DNA of 64,000 bases. Source: CAZABG01 sp964460985. GTDB lineage: Bacteria > Chlamydiota > Chlamydiia > Chlamydiales > Parachlamydiaceae. The stretch is from NCBI GenBank assembly GCA_964460985.1, contig CAYWQX010000006.1:25984-89983 (forward strand), read 5' to 3'. Under the pieces are notes generated by a model. It searched no databases. It was given only the letters and a program-made list of their open reading frames with translations, and was not told the origin of the DNA. Shown here piece by piece: positions 43,354 to 51,484 of this stretch. The translations under genes were made by a program, and so were the position numbers. Numbering within the stretch: position 1 is the stretch's first letter; each line of letters begins with the position of its first letter.

Positions 43354-44538
43354 ATGTCTATCAATGTTCCTCAGATTGAGAAATTTGTTCAAAATGTAAA
43401 AAATCGGGTCTTCGTAGAATTAAATTCTCTTGAGCTTTCTAAAGAGGCTTTTCGGCCTTGTCTTCAACAAGTGATTGAGTCTGGATTATGTGTTCAGAGT
43501 TTAAAAGTACACGACATGGAGTCTCACGATTATGAGCTATTAAAAAGTATTAAAGGCTTGGTTGATTTGAGAATCTATGGAGGAAAAACAAATTCATTTT
43601 CGGCTTTAGAGCTTGTTAAAATGAATCCAAGTATTAAATACTTTAAATTTTTTGAGGCCTGTCGGGAAAATTTCTTAGGCAAGGTAGAGCCGCATGAGTT
43701 TGATCTTGTCAAAGAGAGGCGTGGAGTAGAATTCGAGTTTAATGAAAAATGGTTTACTCTGGATATCCTTGTATTTAGAGAATGGCTTAAGGGACATGTC
43801 CCAGACGAGCTCTTGGAAAAGCTGATAGAAGAAGGTTTTGTTTATTGCAGGATGTATGACCTTCCTCAAGAGAGTCTTCGAAAGTTCTATAACTCTCCAC
43901 TCGGAAAGCTCTATATTTCAAAGAATAAAAATAGCTTTTTAAAAGGGGATCAATACATAGATAGCGAGGGTATCATTTTATCCCATCTTGAAACCCTCCT
44001 TGAGACAAAAGATGAAAAGCATAGGTTTTTAGCTCTTGCTTTTTCTAATCGAGGGTGGAAGTTTGTTTTGAAGGAAGAGGTAATCCCTTCTTTTTTGAAT
44101 GAAGGCGATTTTTATCTTTATGTTAAACCTGATGATTTAGAGACTCAACATCAACTAGTAGAAAAAGGTTGGAAACCTCAAATCAAAGCAGATTATTTCT
44201 ATAGGTATAAGCTCTTGAGATTGATGCTTCATGCAAGAGGTGTTTTGATTACAGACGTAAACGAAATAATGGCGCGGTTTTATCCTGATGAAATGGCTGA
44301 ATTTTTAAAGTATGAAAAAGTGGTCCCTTTAAATGAGCAGGGAGAAAACCTATATCATGATGTGTTGAAAAATGGAAGATTCCTTCAGTTTCAGAAAATA
44401 CTTCCCATGATCGAAGATTTTTCACCCTTTTTTTCCAAAGATAAAAGCGGAAAAACACCTCTTGATTATGCATCACCCCACGAGGTTGAGGCAATTTTTG
44501 AAGCTAAAGACAAAAGGGAAGCTAAGCAATTGTTTTAA
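43354..44538 (+). CDS. Hypothetical protein with an ankyrin-like C-terminal motif
   Basis: The protein (394 residues from 43354) is not recognised as a whole. The N-terminal part has LRR-like strands (FVELNSLELSKEAF, VQSLKVHDMES, LVDLRIYGG). The C-terminal end has a single ankyrin-type motif (KDKSGKTPLDYAS). ATGs at 43294, 43345 and 43354 are in frame. The last is chosen because a TATAAT at 43341-43346 ends 7 nt before it and no ribosome site supports the others, but this is uncertain. It has no signal peptide. It could be an effector, given its neighbours. Confidence 0.65.
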   Translation: MSINVPQIEKFVQNVKNRVFVELNSLELSKEAFRPCLQQVIESGLCVQSLKVHDMESHDYELLKSIKGLVDLRIYGGKTNSFSALELVKMNPSIKYFKFFEACRENFLGKVEPHEFDLVKERRGVEFEFNEKWFTLDILVFREWLKGHVPDELLEKLIEEGFVYCRMYDLPQESLRKFYNSPLGKLYISKNKNSFLKGDQYIDSEGIILSHLETLLETKDEKHRFLALAFSNRGWKFVLKEEVIPSFLNEGDFYLYVKPDDLETQHQLVEKGWKPQIKADYFYRYKLLRLMLHARGVLITDVNEIMARFYPDEMAEFLKYEKVVPLNEQGENLYHDVLKNGRFLQFQKILPMIEDFSPFFSKDKSGKTPLDYASPHEVEAIFEAKDKREAKQLF

Positions 44539-44555
44539 GCAAGGTTTTTATTTTT

Positions 44556-45323
44556 ATGGCAGATACAGTTTTATCAACAGATCTTTCTTCAGGATACCGG
44601 GAGGAGGCTCCTCCTACCGATTTTCAAGCATTTAAAACGATTGTAGAGTCGAGAAGATCGGTCAGAAAATTCGAAGATGTGCCCATACCGGACGAAGTGG
44701 TCGAAGAAATCTTAGAGCTCGGCTTGCTTGCCCCCAATTCTTCTAACTTGCAGCCGTGGGAATTTTATTGGATTAAGAGCCCTGAAGTTCGCAAAAAGAT
44801 GATCCCCATTTGCTTTAATCAAAATGCTGTCAAAACGGCTTCTGTCATTATTGTGGCTTGCGCAAGACCGAATATGTGGCGAGCTCACTCAAAACAAATG
44901 ATCAAGGAGTTTGAAAAACAGGGTCCTGTTTTACCTGCTGTTAAGAGCTATTATACTAAGCTTGCGCCTTTAATTTATTCTCAGGGGCCCTTTGGCATTT
45001 GGGGGCAGCTTAAAAGAGTTATTTTTGGGGTGCTGGGTTTGTTTCGGATGGTTCCAAGATTTCCTTTTGGGCGAGGCAAGCTTGAGGTATGGGCGCAAAA
45101 GTCGGTTGCGCTTGCTTGTGAAAACATCATGCTTGGCTTTAGAGCGGCAGGTTTCGATTCATGTCCCATGGAGGGATTTGACGAGAGAAGGCTTAAAGAA
45201 CTTCTTCATTTGCCAAGAGACACTCACGTGACGATGGTGATCGGAGCCGGAAAAAGAAGTCCGGACGGCGTCTACAACCCCCGTTTAAGATTTCCAAAAG
45301 AAGAGTTTATCAAGCGTGTTTAA
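44556..45323 (+). CDS. Nitroreductase-family flavoprotein
   Basis: These FMN enzymes reduce nitroaromatics, quinones or other acceptors with NAD(P)H. The 255-residue protein begins its domain with FKTIVESRRSVRKFEDVPIPDEVVEEILELGLLAPNSSNLQPWEFYWI, the usual FMN-binding start. It then has SVALACENIMLGFRAAGFDSCPMEGFD and VTMVIGAGKR. It is longer than minimal family members because of an insert around 130-175. The stop overlaps the start of the next gene by 8 nt. Physiological substrate unknown. Confidence 0.9.
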   Translation: MADTVLSTDLSSGYREEAPPTDFQAFKTIVESRRSVRKFEDVPIPDEVVEEILELGLLAPNSSNLQPWEFYWIKSPEVRKKMIPICFNQNAVKTASVIIVACARPNMWRAHSKQMIKEFEKQGPVLPAVKSYYTKLAPLIYSQGPFGIWGQLKRVIFGVLGLFRMVPRFPFGRGKLEVWAQKSVALACENIMLGFRAAGFDSCPMEGFDERRLKELLHLPRDTHVTMVIGAGKRSPDGVYNPRLRFPKEEFIKRV

Positions 45324-46467
45324 AAAACTGATTGTTATTTTCCTGTTCATCGGTTTCATCATAGGGCTTGATATATACAGGCGGGAATTTACAGGGCTCG
45401 GCTCTCAGCCCGAAAGAAGCGCTTTCTCAGGCAGGCTTCCCTTCATGGAAGCGGGCGACTTCAGACGGTTTCAATTCTTTTATACGACCAATAGGGAGAA
45501 TAATGAGGAGAGTTTTATAAGGAGAGGAAATCAGCTGGGCGATCAGCTCACAAGCGGTACATTCGATGCGCTCATTCGTCCAGGGCTTCTAATAAGACCT
45601 TTCGAGTGGTTTGAATCTCATAACATCCGTCTAGATCAAAGAACCCACCTTGCGGAAGAGAGTTATTTTGAATCCCTAAAGAGAGCCGTACAAAAATCGC
45701 CTGAAAAATCTCTTTTGGTGGTTATTTGGGGGTTTAGAGATTGGTTTGAGTCAGCCGCTTTAAAGACGGCTTACACTGGATATGTTCTTGATATTAATAC
45801 TCCGGTTGTACTTTTTGATTGGCCAGGAAACCAAGGCGAGGGGACCCGGGCCTATTTTGCCTCGAGAGAGGCGGCCAAGAGAAGCGCGATGGATTTAGCT
45901 AAATGGCTAAAAACTGTGCAAGATAAAACCCGTGCTGAAAAAATATGGATCATCGGAAGCAGCCTCGGTTGCCAGGTGATAACGGACGCTTTGGTCTCCT
46001 TAAATGACAGCACTCTTCCCTATAAATTGGACCACGTCGTATTATCTGCTCCCGATATAGCCTATGATAGCTTCAATGAAAAACTTCAAAAAACGATCCC
46101 TCAAACGGCTGAGAGGCTTTCTGCCTATGTCTCTTCAAATGATCGGGCGCTTTTGATGAGCGCTTGGTTAAACGGAAGAAGAAAACTTGGCCGTATAGAT
46201 GTTTCAATTCCGCCGGAAGAAAGAGAGGCGGCCTATCAGTACGAACAAGCCGAAAAACTGATGGATTTCGGACTTAAAGAAGTGAGGGTAATAGATGCAA
46301 CTCCCATCAATATTACGCGGAACTTGCACCATTTCTTTACCGATTCTCCTGAATACTTTGACGACCTCTACCAAAGGCTTCTTGCCCCTCAAAACATCGT
46401 TTCAAGAAGGCTTCATCCCATTAGACAATCAAATGGCCGCGAATACTGGATTTTATGGAGTTATTGA
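45316..46467 (+). CDS. DUF900-type alpha/beta hydrolase, membrane-anchored
   Basis: The 383-residue protein has an N-terminal membrane or signal segment (about 3-18), then a hydrolase core. The core shows FFYTTNRENNEESF, LLVVIWGFRDWFESAALKTAY, VVLFDWPGNQG and the nucleophile elbow IIGSSLGCQ (first or second Ser). It closes with HHFFTDSPEYFDDL. This order is that of DUF900, which acts on unknown esters. The start is GTG at 45316, overlapping the nitroreductase stop, so the two are coupled. Its 3' end overlaps the convergent DDAH-like gene by 15 nt. Confidence 0.82.
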   Translation: MFKKLIVIFLFIGFIIGLDIYRREFTGLGSQPERSAFSGRLPFMEAGDFRRFQFFYTTNRENNEESFIRRGNQLGDQLTSGTFDALIRPGLLIRPFEWFESHNIRLDQRTHLAEESYFESLKRAVQKSPEKSLLVVIWGFRDWFESAALKTAYTGYVLDINTPVVLFDWPGNQGEGTRAYFASREAAKRSAMDLAKWLKTVQDKTRAEKIWIIGSSLGCQVITDALVSLNDSTLPYKLDHVVLSAPDIAYDSFNEKLQKTIPQTAERLSAYVSSNDRALLMSAWLNGRRKLGRIDVSIPPEEREAAYQYEQAEKLMDFGLKEVRVIDATPINITRNLHHFFTDSPEYFDDLYQRLLAPQNIVSRRLHPIRQSNGREYWILWSY

Positions 46468-47298
46468 GGGGTTAAATAATAAGCTCCCGCAAGTCAGGGC
46501 CCCATCGGCTTTAATCAATTCGGACATGTTTAATTTGATCAGCTGAAGCCCCTCCTGTTGGCAGGCCGCCTCAAGGATCCGCTCGCTTTCCGGATAGCCT
46601 TCCTGGATGAGAAGGGTGGAGCTGATTCTTAAAGCGTTCGAAGAGACTGGATCGGGAACTTTTATAAATTGGTAGCCTGGCAAAGCCTCCCGGATGCGTT
46701 CGCCTGCCGGGGTATCGGCAACAATCAGGGTATCTTCTGCAAAATAACTTAGGATCGATTTGAGATGAAGCCCCTCTGTTACAGGAATAGCTATCACCTC
46801 CACTTTTTCTTTAAAAATCTCTTTGAGAGCAAAATAGGCTTGAATATTTGTTCTTTCGGAAAGGCCTACGATTAACTGTTTATTCGTATAGAGGATGTCC
46901 CCCCCATCCATCAGGGCCGGTTTCTCGAGAAGATGGATCTCCGGGATGTAGTGTTGAAGTACGGCATGAACCGCTATTTCCTCACCCCTTCTCGACTCGG
47001 CTCCCATTGAGCTTATAACCGCTGTTTTTCCTACAATGATCGCGGTGTCTTCGATGAAGTTGCAGTCGGGATAGTTTGGATCCCCTTGAATGACAAGGAC
47101 AAAGGGGATGAGTTGTTGAAGGATCTCAATATAGTGGTTATGCTGTTGGATGGCCTTTTCAAGATGAATAGGCTCTTTTGGAGGGTTTTTTTTAAGGCTA
47201 TTCTCAAATTGGGGGGATAGTTCTCTTACCAACGCTATTTGATATTCATTGGCGGTAACACTCAGGAATGAGAGCATGAAAAAAACGGTATAGAGCAT
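46453..47298 (-). CDS. Secreted DDAH-like / arginine deiminase-superfamily enzyme
   Basis: Dimethylarginine dimethylaminohydrolase hydrolyses methylated arginines to citrulline. The 281-residue protein has a signal peptide (about 1-16) and all superfamily motifs: NFIEDTAI (Glu83, Asp84), SRRGE (Arg103-104), LMDGGDIL, VGLSERTN, GLHLKS (His178) and DGALTCGSLL (catalytic Cys270). Length is typical of DDAH. The export signal is unusual and suggests it acts in the periplasm, the inclusion or the host, perhaps on host methylarginine. Citrullination or a plain arginine deiminase activity cannot be excluded. Confidence 0.85.
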   Translation of the reverse strand: MLYTVFFMLSFLSVTANEYQIALVRELSPQFENSLKKNPPKEPIHLEKAIQQHNHYIEILQQLIPFVLVIQGDPNYPDCNFIEDTAIIVGKTAVISSMGAESRRGEEIAVHAVLQHYIPEIHLLEKPALMDGGDILYTNKQLIVGLSERTNIQAYFALKEIFKEKVEVIAIPVTEGLHLKSILSYFAEDTLIVADTPAGERIREALPGYQFIKVPDPVSSNALRISSTLLIQEGYPESERILEAACQQEGLQLIKLNMSELIKADGALTCGSLLFNPSITP

Positions 47299-47497
47299 TA
47301 AATCCTCCCCTCAAGTTTAAGAAAATAAAATCATGCCGAAAGGGGCTATATAACCGCTAAATATTTTTTTGAATGTCATAAATTATTCGTCTAGAAAAAA
47401 TGAAGGCTAATTATGCGTAAATTAAAAATCTTTTAAATAGTTGCATTAATATATTAATTAATGAGAAAATTTTATTTTTTAATAGGGAAAATTTTCT

Positions 47498-47941
47498 ATG
47501 TTTAAAAAATTCGTTTCATTCATTGCTTTAGTAGTTGTTTTCGCGAGCTGCTGTTCAGCAAGATGTGCTGAAGAGAGAGTGTGGTTTACCTCTTGCCCTG
47601 AAGAGGCTCAGGTGATCATTGATGGGTATGATTGCGGAACTACTCCCGTCCTTGTGGCTTTGAATAAAAAGTACAATCACTATGTATACATTTGTAAAGA
47701 GGGGTATCAGCCGCAAGATGGATGGCTTATCACGAGAAAAGGCTCTAATTCTCCCCTTCCTTTAATCGGCGCTATCATCGGCGCAGGAATCGGCATCGCT
47801 TGTGCAAGCAGCTCCTGTCCGCTACCCGATATCCTCTTAGGAACAGCTTTGGGAGCTACAGCGGGCGGTCTTATCAATACAATCGATACAAATACTCCTA
47901 CGTGCTCAGAAAGACAGTTTCACGTTAATTTAGAGCAATAA
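47498..47941 (+). CDS. Small lipoprotein with PEGA-like domain and Gly-rich membrane segment
   Basis: The 147-residue product has a hydrophobic N-terminus ending VVFASCCSARC, a likely lipobox. A PEGA-type strand set follows (VWFTSCPEEAQVIIDGYDCGTTPVLVAL, then YNHYVYICKEGYQ). Two glycine-rich hydrophobic stretches come next (LPLIGAIIGAGIGIACA and ILLGTALGATAGGLI). PEGA domains usually lie on surface lipoproteins. AGGGAAAA precedes the start. It ends in a good terminator and converges on the phosphatase-like gene. Role unknown. Confidence 0.8.
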   Translation: MFKKFVSFIALVVVFASCCSARCAEERVWFTSCPEEAQVIIDGYDCGTTPVLVALNKKYNHYVYICKEGYQPQDGWLITRKGSNSPLPLIGAIIGAGIGIACASSSCPLPDILLGTALGATAGGLINTIDTNTPTCSERQFHVNLEQ

Positions 47942-47950
47942 TTATCTAAG

Positions 47951-47989
47951 AGGCTTTGCCGGACACTTTCCGATAAAGCCTTTTCTTTT
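47951..47989 (+). terminator. Terminator after the PEGA-like lipoprotein gene
   Basis: The stem AGGCTTT / AAAGCCT (47951-47981) with an inner CGGA / TCCG pairing is followed by TTTTCTTTT, 10 nt past the stop. Confidence 0.8.
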
Positions 47990-47992
47990 CAC

Positions 47993-48640
47993 TTAGTTAA
48001 AATCGTAAATGATGTGTTCTGCAACTGCCGGAAATCGTCCGTATTCTCCGGTAAGTATTTTCGAGATATGGCAATAGTTGAAAGCATGAGTGATAAGCAT
48101 AATGGTGGTATTTTCAGAAAAGTTCGCTATCTGCCACAGAAGATCTCTTGTTCTATCATATACGGACTTGCCCGATTCTATTCCTTCTCTTGCGGCCTCC
48201 AGCATCTCTTTTTTACTTTTAAAAGACTCTTCATAGTCATTGTATGAGGTTCTTTCGTTCTCTCCAAAATTCTGGATGACTAATCGAGAATCGACAATTA
48301 AAGCATCCGGTGTAAGGTTCAAAGAAGCGCCTAAAATTTGTGTGTTTTGAAGGCATCGATAGAGAGGGGATGTAAAGATTTTCGAGACCGGTTCATGCTG
48401 AAAAAGCTCTTTCATCCTCTCCACTTGCTGAAGCCCCCGTCTTGTGAGAGAATAGCCGGGAGAGAGGCTGCTTGAGACAATTTTTTTGGCATTATTAATC
48501 GCCTCGCCTTGTCTTACGACAATCAGCCTCACATGATTTTCTTGAAGCTTAGCCACAAGATCTACATCTTGCATAAATTCATCTGCTGAAGCGGTTTGAA
48601 GAAGGAGAGAGAGAAAAAGATACGAAATCCATTTAAACAT
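47993..48640 (-). CDS. Secreted histidine-phosphatase-like protein lacking the catalytic His
   Basis: The 215-residue protein has a signal peptide (about 1-19) and a phosphoglycerate-mutase/histidine-phosphatase fold. Motifs are LIVVRQGEAINN where the family has RHG (Gln44 replaces the phosphorylated His), LTRRGLQQ, IFTSPLYRCLQT-like SPLYRCLQN (Arg95), and MLITHAFN (His185). The change is one base from a histidine codon (CAA against CAC/CAT). If read correctly, the protein cannot form the phosphohistidine intermediate and may be a pseudo-phosphatase that binds phospho-ligands. It lies alone between two terminators. Confidence 0.82.
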   Translation of the reverse strand: MFKWISYLFLSLLLQTASADEFMQDVDLVAKLQENHVRLIVVRQGEAINNAKKIVSSSLSPGYSLTRRGLQQVERMKELFQHEPVSKIFTSPLYRCLQNTQILGASLNLTPDALIVDSRLVIQNFGENERTSYNDYEESFKSKKEMLEAAREGIESGKSVYDRTRDLLWQIANFSENTTIMLITHAFNYCHISKILTGEYGRFPAVAEHIIYDFN

Positions 48641-48722
48641 AAAAGCTCCTTTTTAAAGTTTATAGGCCTAATCAAAGCGTATAACTAGTCTTAAAGGAGT
48701 TATAGGTCAATCAATAAATTCT

Positions 48723-48746
48723 CCCGGACTTGAAAGGAAGTCCGGG
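48723..48746 (-). terminator. Hairpin after the DUF1207 gene
   Basis: A perfect 9-bp stem (CCCGGACTT / AAGTCCGGG) with a 6-nt loop lies 10 nt beyond the minus-strand stop at 48756. The U-tract is weak. Confidence 0.65.
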
Positions 48747-48755
48747 AAAAAGAGC

Positions 48756-49838
48756 TTAGTAACCGTAGAGAATTTTTAAAGAGAGATATTGAGTTTTTTC
48801 CTTAGAAAACTGTCCATCCGGAGAAAAACCGTTGTGAGCTTCCAGATAGATTCTTAATTTGTGGCCATATAATTTATCCCACTGATAACCGATCGCAAGA
48901 GTTGAATCAAGCGCCCAATTGTGATTTTCATAATTAGTGAAATATCCTGCAATATAGGGTGTGCCGATTCCATTAAAGAAATTCACTTTGAAACAGTCCA
49001 TGAAGTAGTTGAAACCATAGAAAATATTGTTAGGCTTCACTTTATAGGAGTCGTCCGATCGAATGACGTAACCATAACCTAAAAAACCGGTCAAGTTTTC
49101 GCTAAAATCATAGGCTAACGAAAGATCGATCACCTCCATGCTGGGATTTAGTCTCTCGATATTTCTGTTTTCTAGAAGAAACTCATCCCCAAGATGGGAA
49201 GATTCGTGGAAGAAACGAAGTTTGGCAGAAAAACGATTGTTAATATAGGTCAGGGGAAGACCGATAAAATAGTCGGCATTGATGAGCGAAAGCGATTTGG
49301 TTCTCCCTTCAAAAATAGCCCATACGCAGGCTTCAATGCCGAAATAAAGGTGTCCATAGGAAACGGTTTTAAATTGATAAAGGGAAAACTGATCGCCGAT
49401 AGAGATCGGCAGGCAGCTTCTGTGAAACACTTTGTCATAGCTTCTCCAGCCCGCAGAATAACCCAGAATGTGAGGCTGAGCTAGCAGGGTAGGAAAAAAT
49501 AGATTTAACTCCGGCAAAAAGTTGGTCTCTTCATAGGGTGGCTCGTTTTCGCACGCTTCGATCGTTAAAGGCTGAATGGGAGTATATAAGCTATCAAAAA
49601 TCACGGTATAGTTCGTGCAGCTTTCAATGAAAGACTTCAGTTGATCGCCATTAAAATCAGTTTCAGGCCATTTATAGATAATGATTTGATCTTCATGCAC
49701 TTCAAATTCAATATCGGTATTTGGAAAAAAGTCCTCTATCTTTGAATAGAGATAGCCCCGTACGAATTCAGGCGAGTTGTCTATTGCAAAAGCAGATGAA
49801 AAAAACAGAAGGGGAAGAAGAAATTTAAGCATATTCAT
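48756..49838 (-). CDS. DUF1207 outer-membrane protein
   Basis: The 360-residue protein has a signal peptide (about 1-18) and alternating aromatic beta-strands. It has the DUF1207 marker FHESSHLGDEFLLEN and the family's FFPTLLAQPHILGYSAG entry block, and it ends in an aromatic residue (LYGY), as outer-membrane barrels do. An N-terminal region (about 20-125) precedes the barrel. Its role is unknown; such proteins are probably integral outer-membrane proteins. No Shine-Dalgarno is visible; ATG at 49838 or 49832 may be used. Confidence 0.83.
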   Translation of the reverse strand: MNMLKFLLPLLFFSSAFAIDNSPEFVRGYLYSKIEDFFPNTDIEFEVHEDQIIIYKWPETDFNGDQLKSFIESCTNYTVIFDSLYTPIQPLTIEACENEPPYEETNFLPELNLFFPTLLAQPHILGYSAGWRSYDKVFHRSCLPISIGDQFSLYQFKTVSYGHLYFGIEACVWAIFEGRTKSLSLINADYFIGLPLTYINNRFSAKLRFFHESSHLGDEFLLENRNIERLNPSMEVIDLSLAYDFSENLTGFLGYGYVIRSDDSYKVKPNNIFYGFNYFMDCFKVNFFNGIGTPYIAGYFTNYENHNWALDSTLAIGYQWDKLYGHKLRIYLEAHNGFSPDGQFSKEKTQYLSLKILYGY

Positions 49839-49947
49839 TATTGGGTTAGCGAATTAATGGTATGTCAAGCCTTCATTTAAAAGGAAGCTGGACCCTCTAA
49901 AAAAGTGAGAACGAGTTAATAGGCTGGAAAATCAAACGCCTCCACTG

Positions 49948-49975
49948 CTTTTACCGTATTTAGTACGGTGAAAAG
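49948..49975. promoter_or_regulatory. Inverted repeat upstream of the methyltransferase/LuxR pair (possible operator)
   Basis: CTTTTACCGTA and TACGGTGAAAAG form a nearly perfect 11/12-nt inverted repeat with a 5-nt centre, 45 nt upstream of the ATG at 50021. It could be the binding site of the co-encoded LuxR-type regulator or a leader hairpin. The symmetry is seen; the role is inferred. Confidence 0.4.
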
Positions 49976-50020
49976 AATACATCTAAGCGTGCCACTCTTT
50001 TTCCAAAAAGGAGAAAAAGA

Positions 50021-50794
50021 ATGGTTCCTGTTAAAGATCGTTGGAATGGTATCGACTATTCAAATTATTCATCCGGACAGTCTGAGCTAGCTTGTGAAAT
50101 TGTCTCTGAATACCCTTTTAGGGGGGATGAAGAGGTTTTAGATATCGGATCGGGCGATGGGCGGATAACTGAAAAAATCTCCCGCAAATGCCGCTCGATT
50201 ATAGGAATAGATGCCTCCTTTTCCATGGTGATGAAGGCAAAGGAGATCAAGTCCGAAAAAATAGCATTTTGTTGGGCCAGAGGGGAGGAGTTCAAATTCG
50301 ATAAAAAATTCGACATGATCGTCTCTTTTTCCGCCTTGCACTGGATAAAGGATCAAAAAGCGCTTTGGCAAAATATAGCTCTTCATTTGAAACCGAAAGG
50401 AGTTGCCCTCGTCTCCTTAAATCCTTTGCCGAGAAGTATTCATCTGGAGATTGCTCTCACTCAAGCTATGGCAGAATACAGCAGTTATTTCAAAGGCTTT
50501 GAGGAAGGATCGATGCCGCTAATGACACTCGCAAATTATGAAGCCCTCATTTCAAGTGCAGGGTTTTCTTCTGTTAAATGTAGAGAGTGTGAAAAATGTT
50601 TTAAATACCCTGATAAAATAACTTTCATGAATAATCTTAAAGCCTGGCTTCCCCATTTGGCTCCATTGCCGGAGGCCCTGAAAACCCCTTTTGTAAAAAA
50701 AGTGACAGAGATTTTTTTAAAAAAAAGCCAACAAGTTGATGTAAGTCCTATCAAGCTGACTTACCCTAATTTTAAAGTGCACGCCATTTTGTGA
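50021..50794 (+). CDS. SAM-dependent methyltransferase (trans-aconitate/BioC-like)
   Basis: The 257-residue class I methyltransferase has motif I VLDIGSGDGRIT (about 40-51), GIDASFSMVMKAKE, FDMIVSFSALHWIKDQ and LKPKGVALVSL. This layout, with the SALHW block, is close to trans-aconitate methyltransferase and BioC. A biotin role is possible because the cell uses biotin, but no other bio gene is near. A strong AAGGAG precedes the ATG. The stop overlaps the GTG start of the next gene, so it is co-translated with a regulator. Confidence 0.85.
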   Translation: MVPVKDRWNGIDYSNYSSGQSELACEIVSEYPFRGDEEVLDIGSGDGRITEKISRKCRSIIGIDASFSMVMKAKEIKSEKIAFCWARGEEFKFDKKFDMIVSFSALHWIKDQKALWQNIALHLKPKGVALVSLNPLPRSIHLEIALTQAMAEYSSYFKGFEEGSMPLMTLANYEALISSAGFSSVKCRECEKCFKYPDKITFMNNLKAWLPHLAPLPEALKTPFVKKVTEIFLKKSQQVDVSPIKLTYPNFKVHAIL

Positions 50795-51438
50795 AAAAAA
50801 CAATTGTCCAACATGTGGTAAAGGAGATCCTTGGAAAAGGCAACTTAAAGAACTATGAGGAGATCATATCCCCTAGAGTTGAAGTTCACTGCCCGCCATC
50901 CTGGCAAGAGGTGCATGCTCCGCACTTGATCGGACAGGATAAAACAAGGAAAATCGATGAAGCATATATTCATGCTTTTCAATTTCATGAAATGCACATT
51001 CATGAAATGCTTGCGGAAAAAAACAAAGTGGTTGTCAGATGGTCGGGCCGCGGATTCAATGGAGGATCTTTTTTTTATCTTCCGGCGACCCATAAGCCGT
51101 TTGAAATATCGGGTCATACGATCTACCGGCTAGAGAATAGACAAATCGTCGAAGTGTGGCAAGCCTGGGATATGTTGGCTGTTTTACGCCAGCTAAAAGG
51201 TCCGTTTAAATCCAATCATGAGCTTCAGAAAATGGCGGATCGTCTCACTCTAAGAGAAAAAGAGTGTCTGCAGCTTCTTTTAATGGGTAAAACAGCGATC
51301 GAAACGGCTCAAGAGCTTCATTTGTCGAAAAGAACTGTTGAATATTACTTTGAAAATATTAAAGACAAACTGCAGTGCGAGAAGAAAAGAGACGTTTTGA
51401 GAAAGGGGTTGATTTTCCAGCAATTTAATGTTTTATAA
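50791..51438 (+). CDS. SnoaL-like sensor domain fused to a LuxR-type DNA-binding domain
   Basis: The 215-residue protein joins a SnoaL/ester-cyclase-like domain (about 1-135: IISPRVEVHCPPS, KVVVRWSGRGFNGG, PFEISGHTIYRLENRQIVEVWQAWD) to a LuxR helix-turn-helix (about 151-207: LTLREKECLQLLLMGKTAIE and LSKRTVEYYFENIKDKL). The SnoaL barrel may bind a small hydrophobic ligand, so this could be a one-component sensor. LuxR-type regulators are rare in chlamydiae. It starts with GTG overlapping the methyltransferase stop. The methyltransferase may make or modify the ligand; this is inference. Confidence 0.82.
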   Translation: MKKTIVQHVVKEILGKGNLKNYEEIISPRVEVHCPPSWQEVHAPHLIGQDKTRKIDEAYIHAFQFHEMHIHEMLAEKNKVVVRWSGRGFNGGSFFYLPATHKPFEISGHTIYRLENRQIVEVWQAWDMLAVLRQLKGPFKSNHELQKMADRLTLREKECLQLLLMGKTAIETAQELHLSKRTVEYYFENIKDKLQCEKKRDVLRKGLIFQQFNVL

Positions 51439-51484
51439 TTCAATGTTTAGTATAATTGTTTGTTTTAATCCAAATTAAGTGTTT

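Noticed and set aside
43173..43364. 63-codon minus-strand frame upstream of the gene at 43354
   Set aside because: It overlaps the proposed promoter and start of the plus-strand gene and has no ribosome site or motif.
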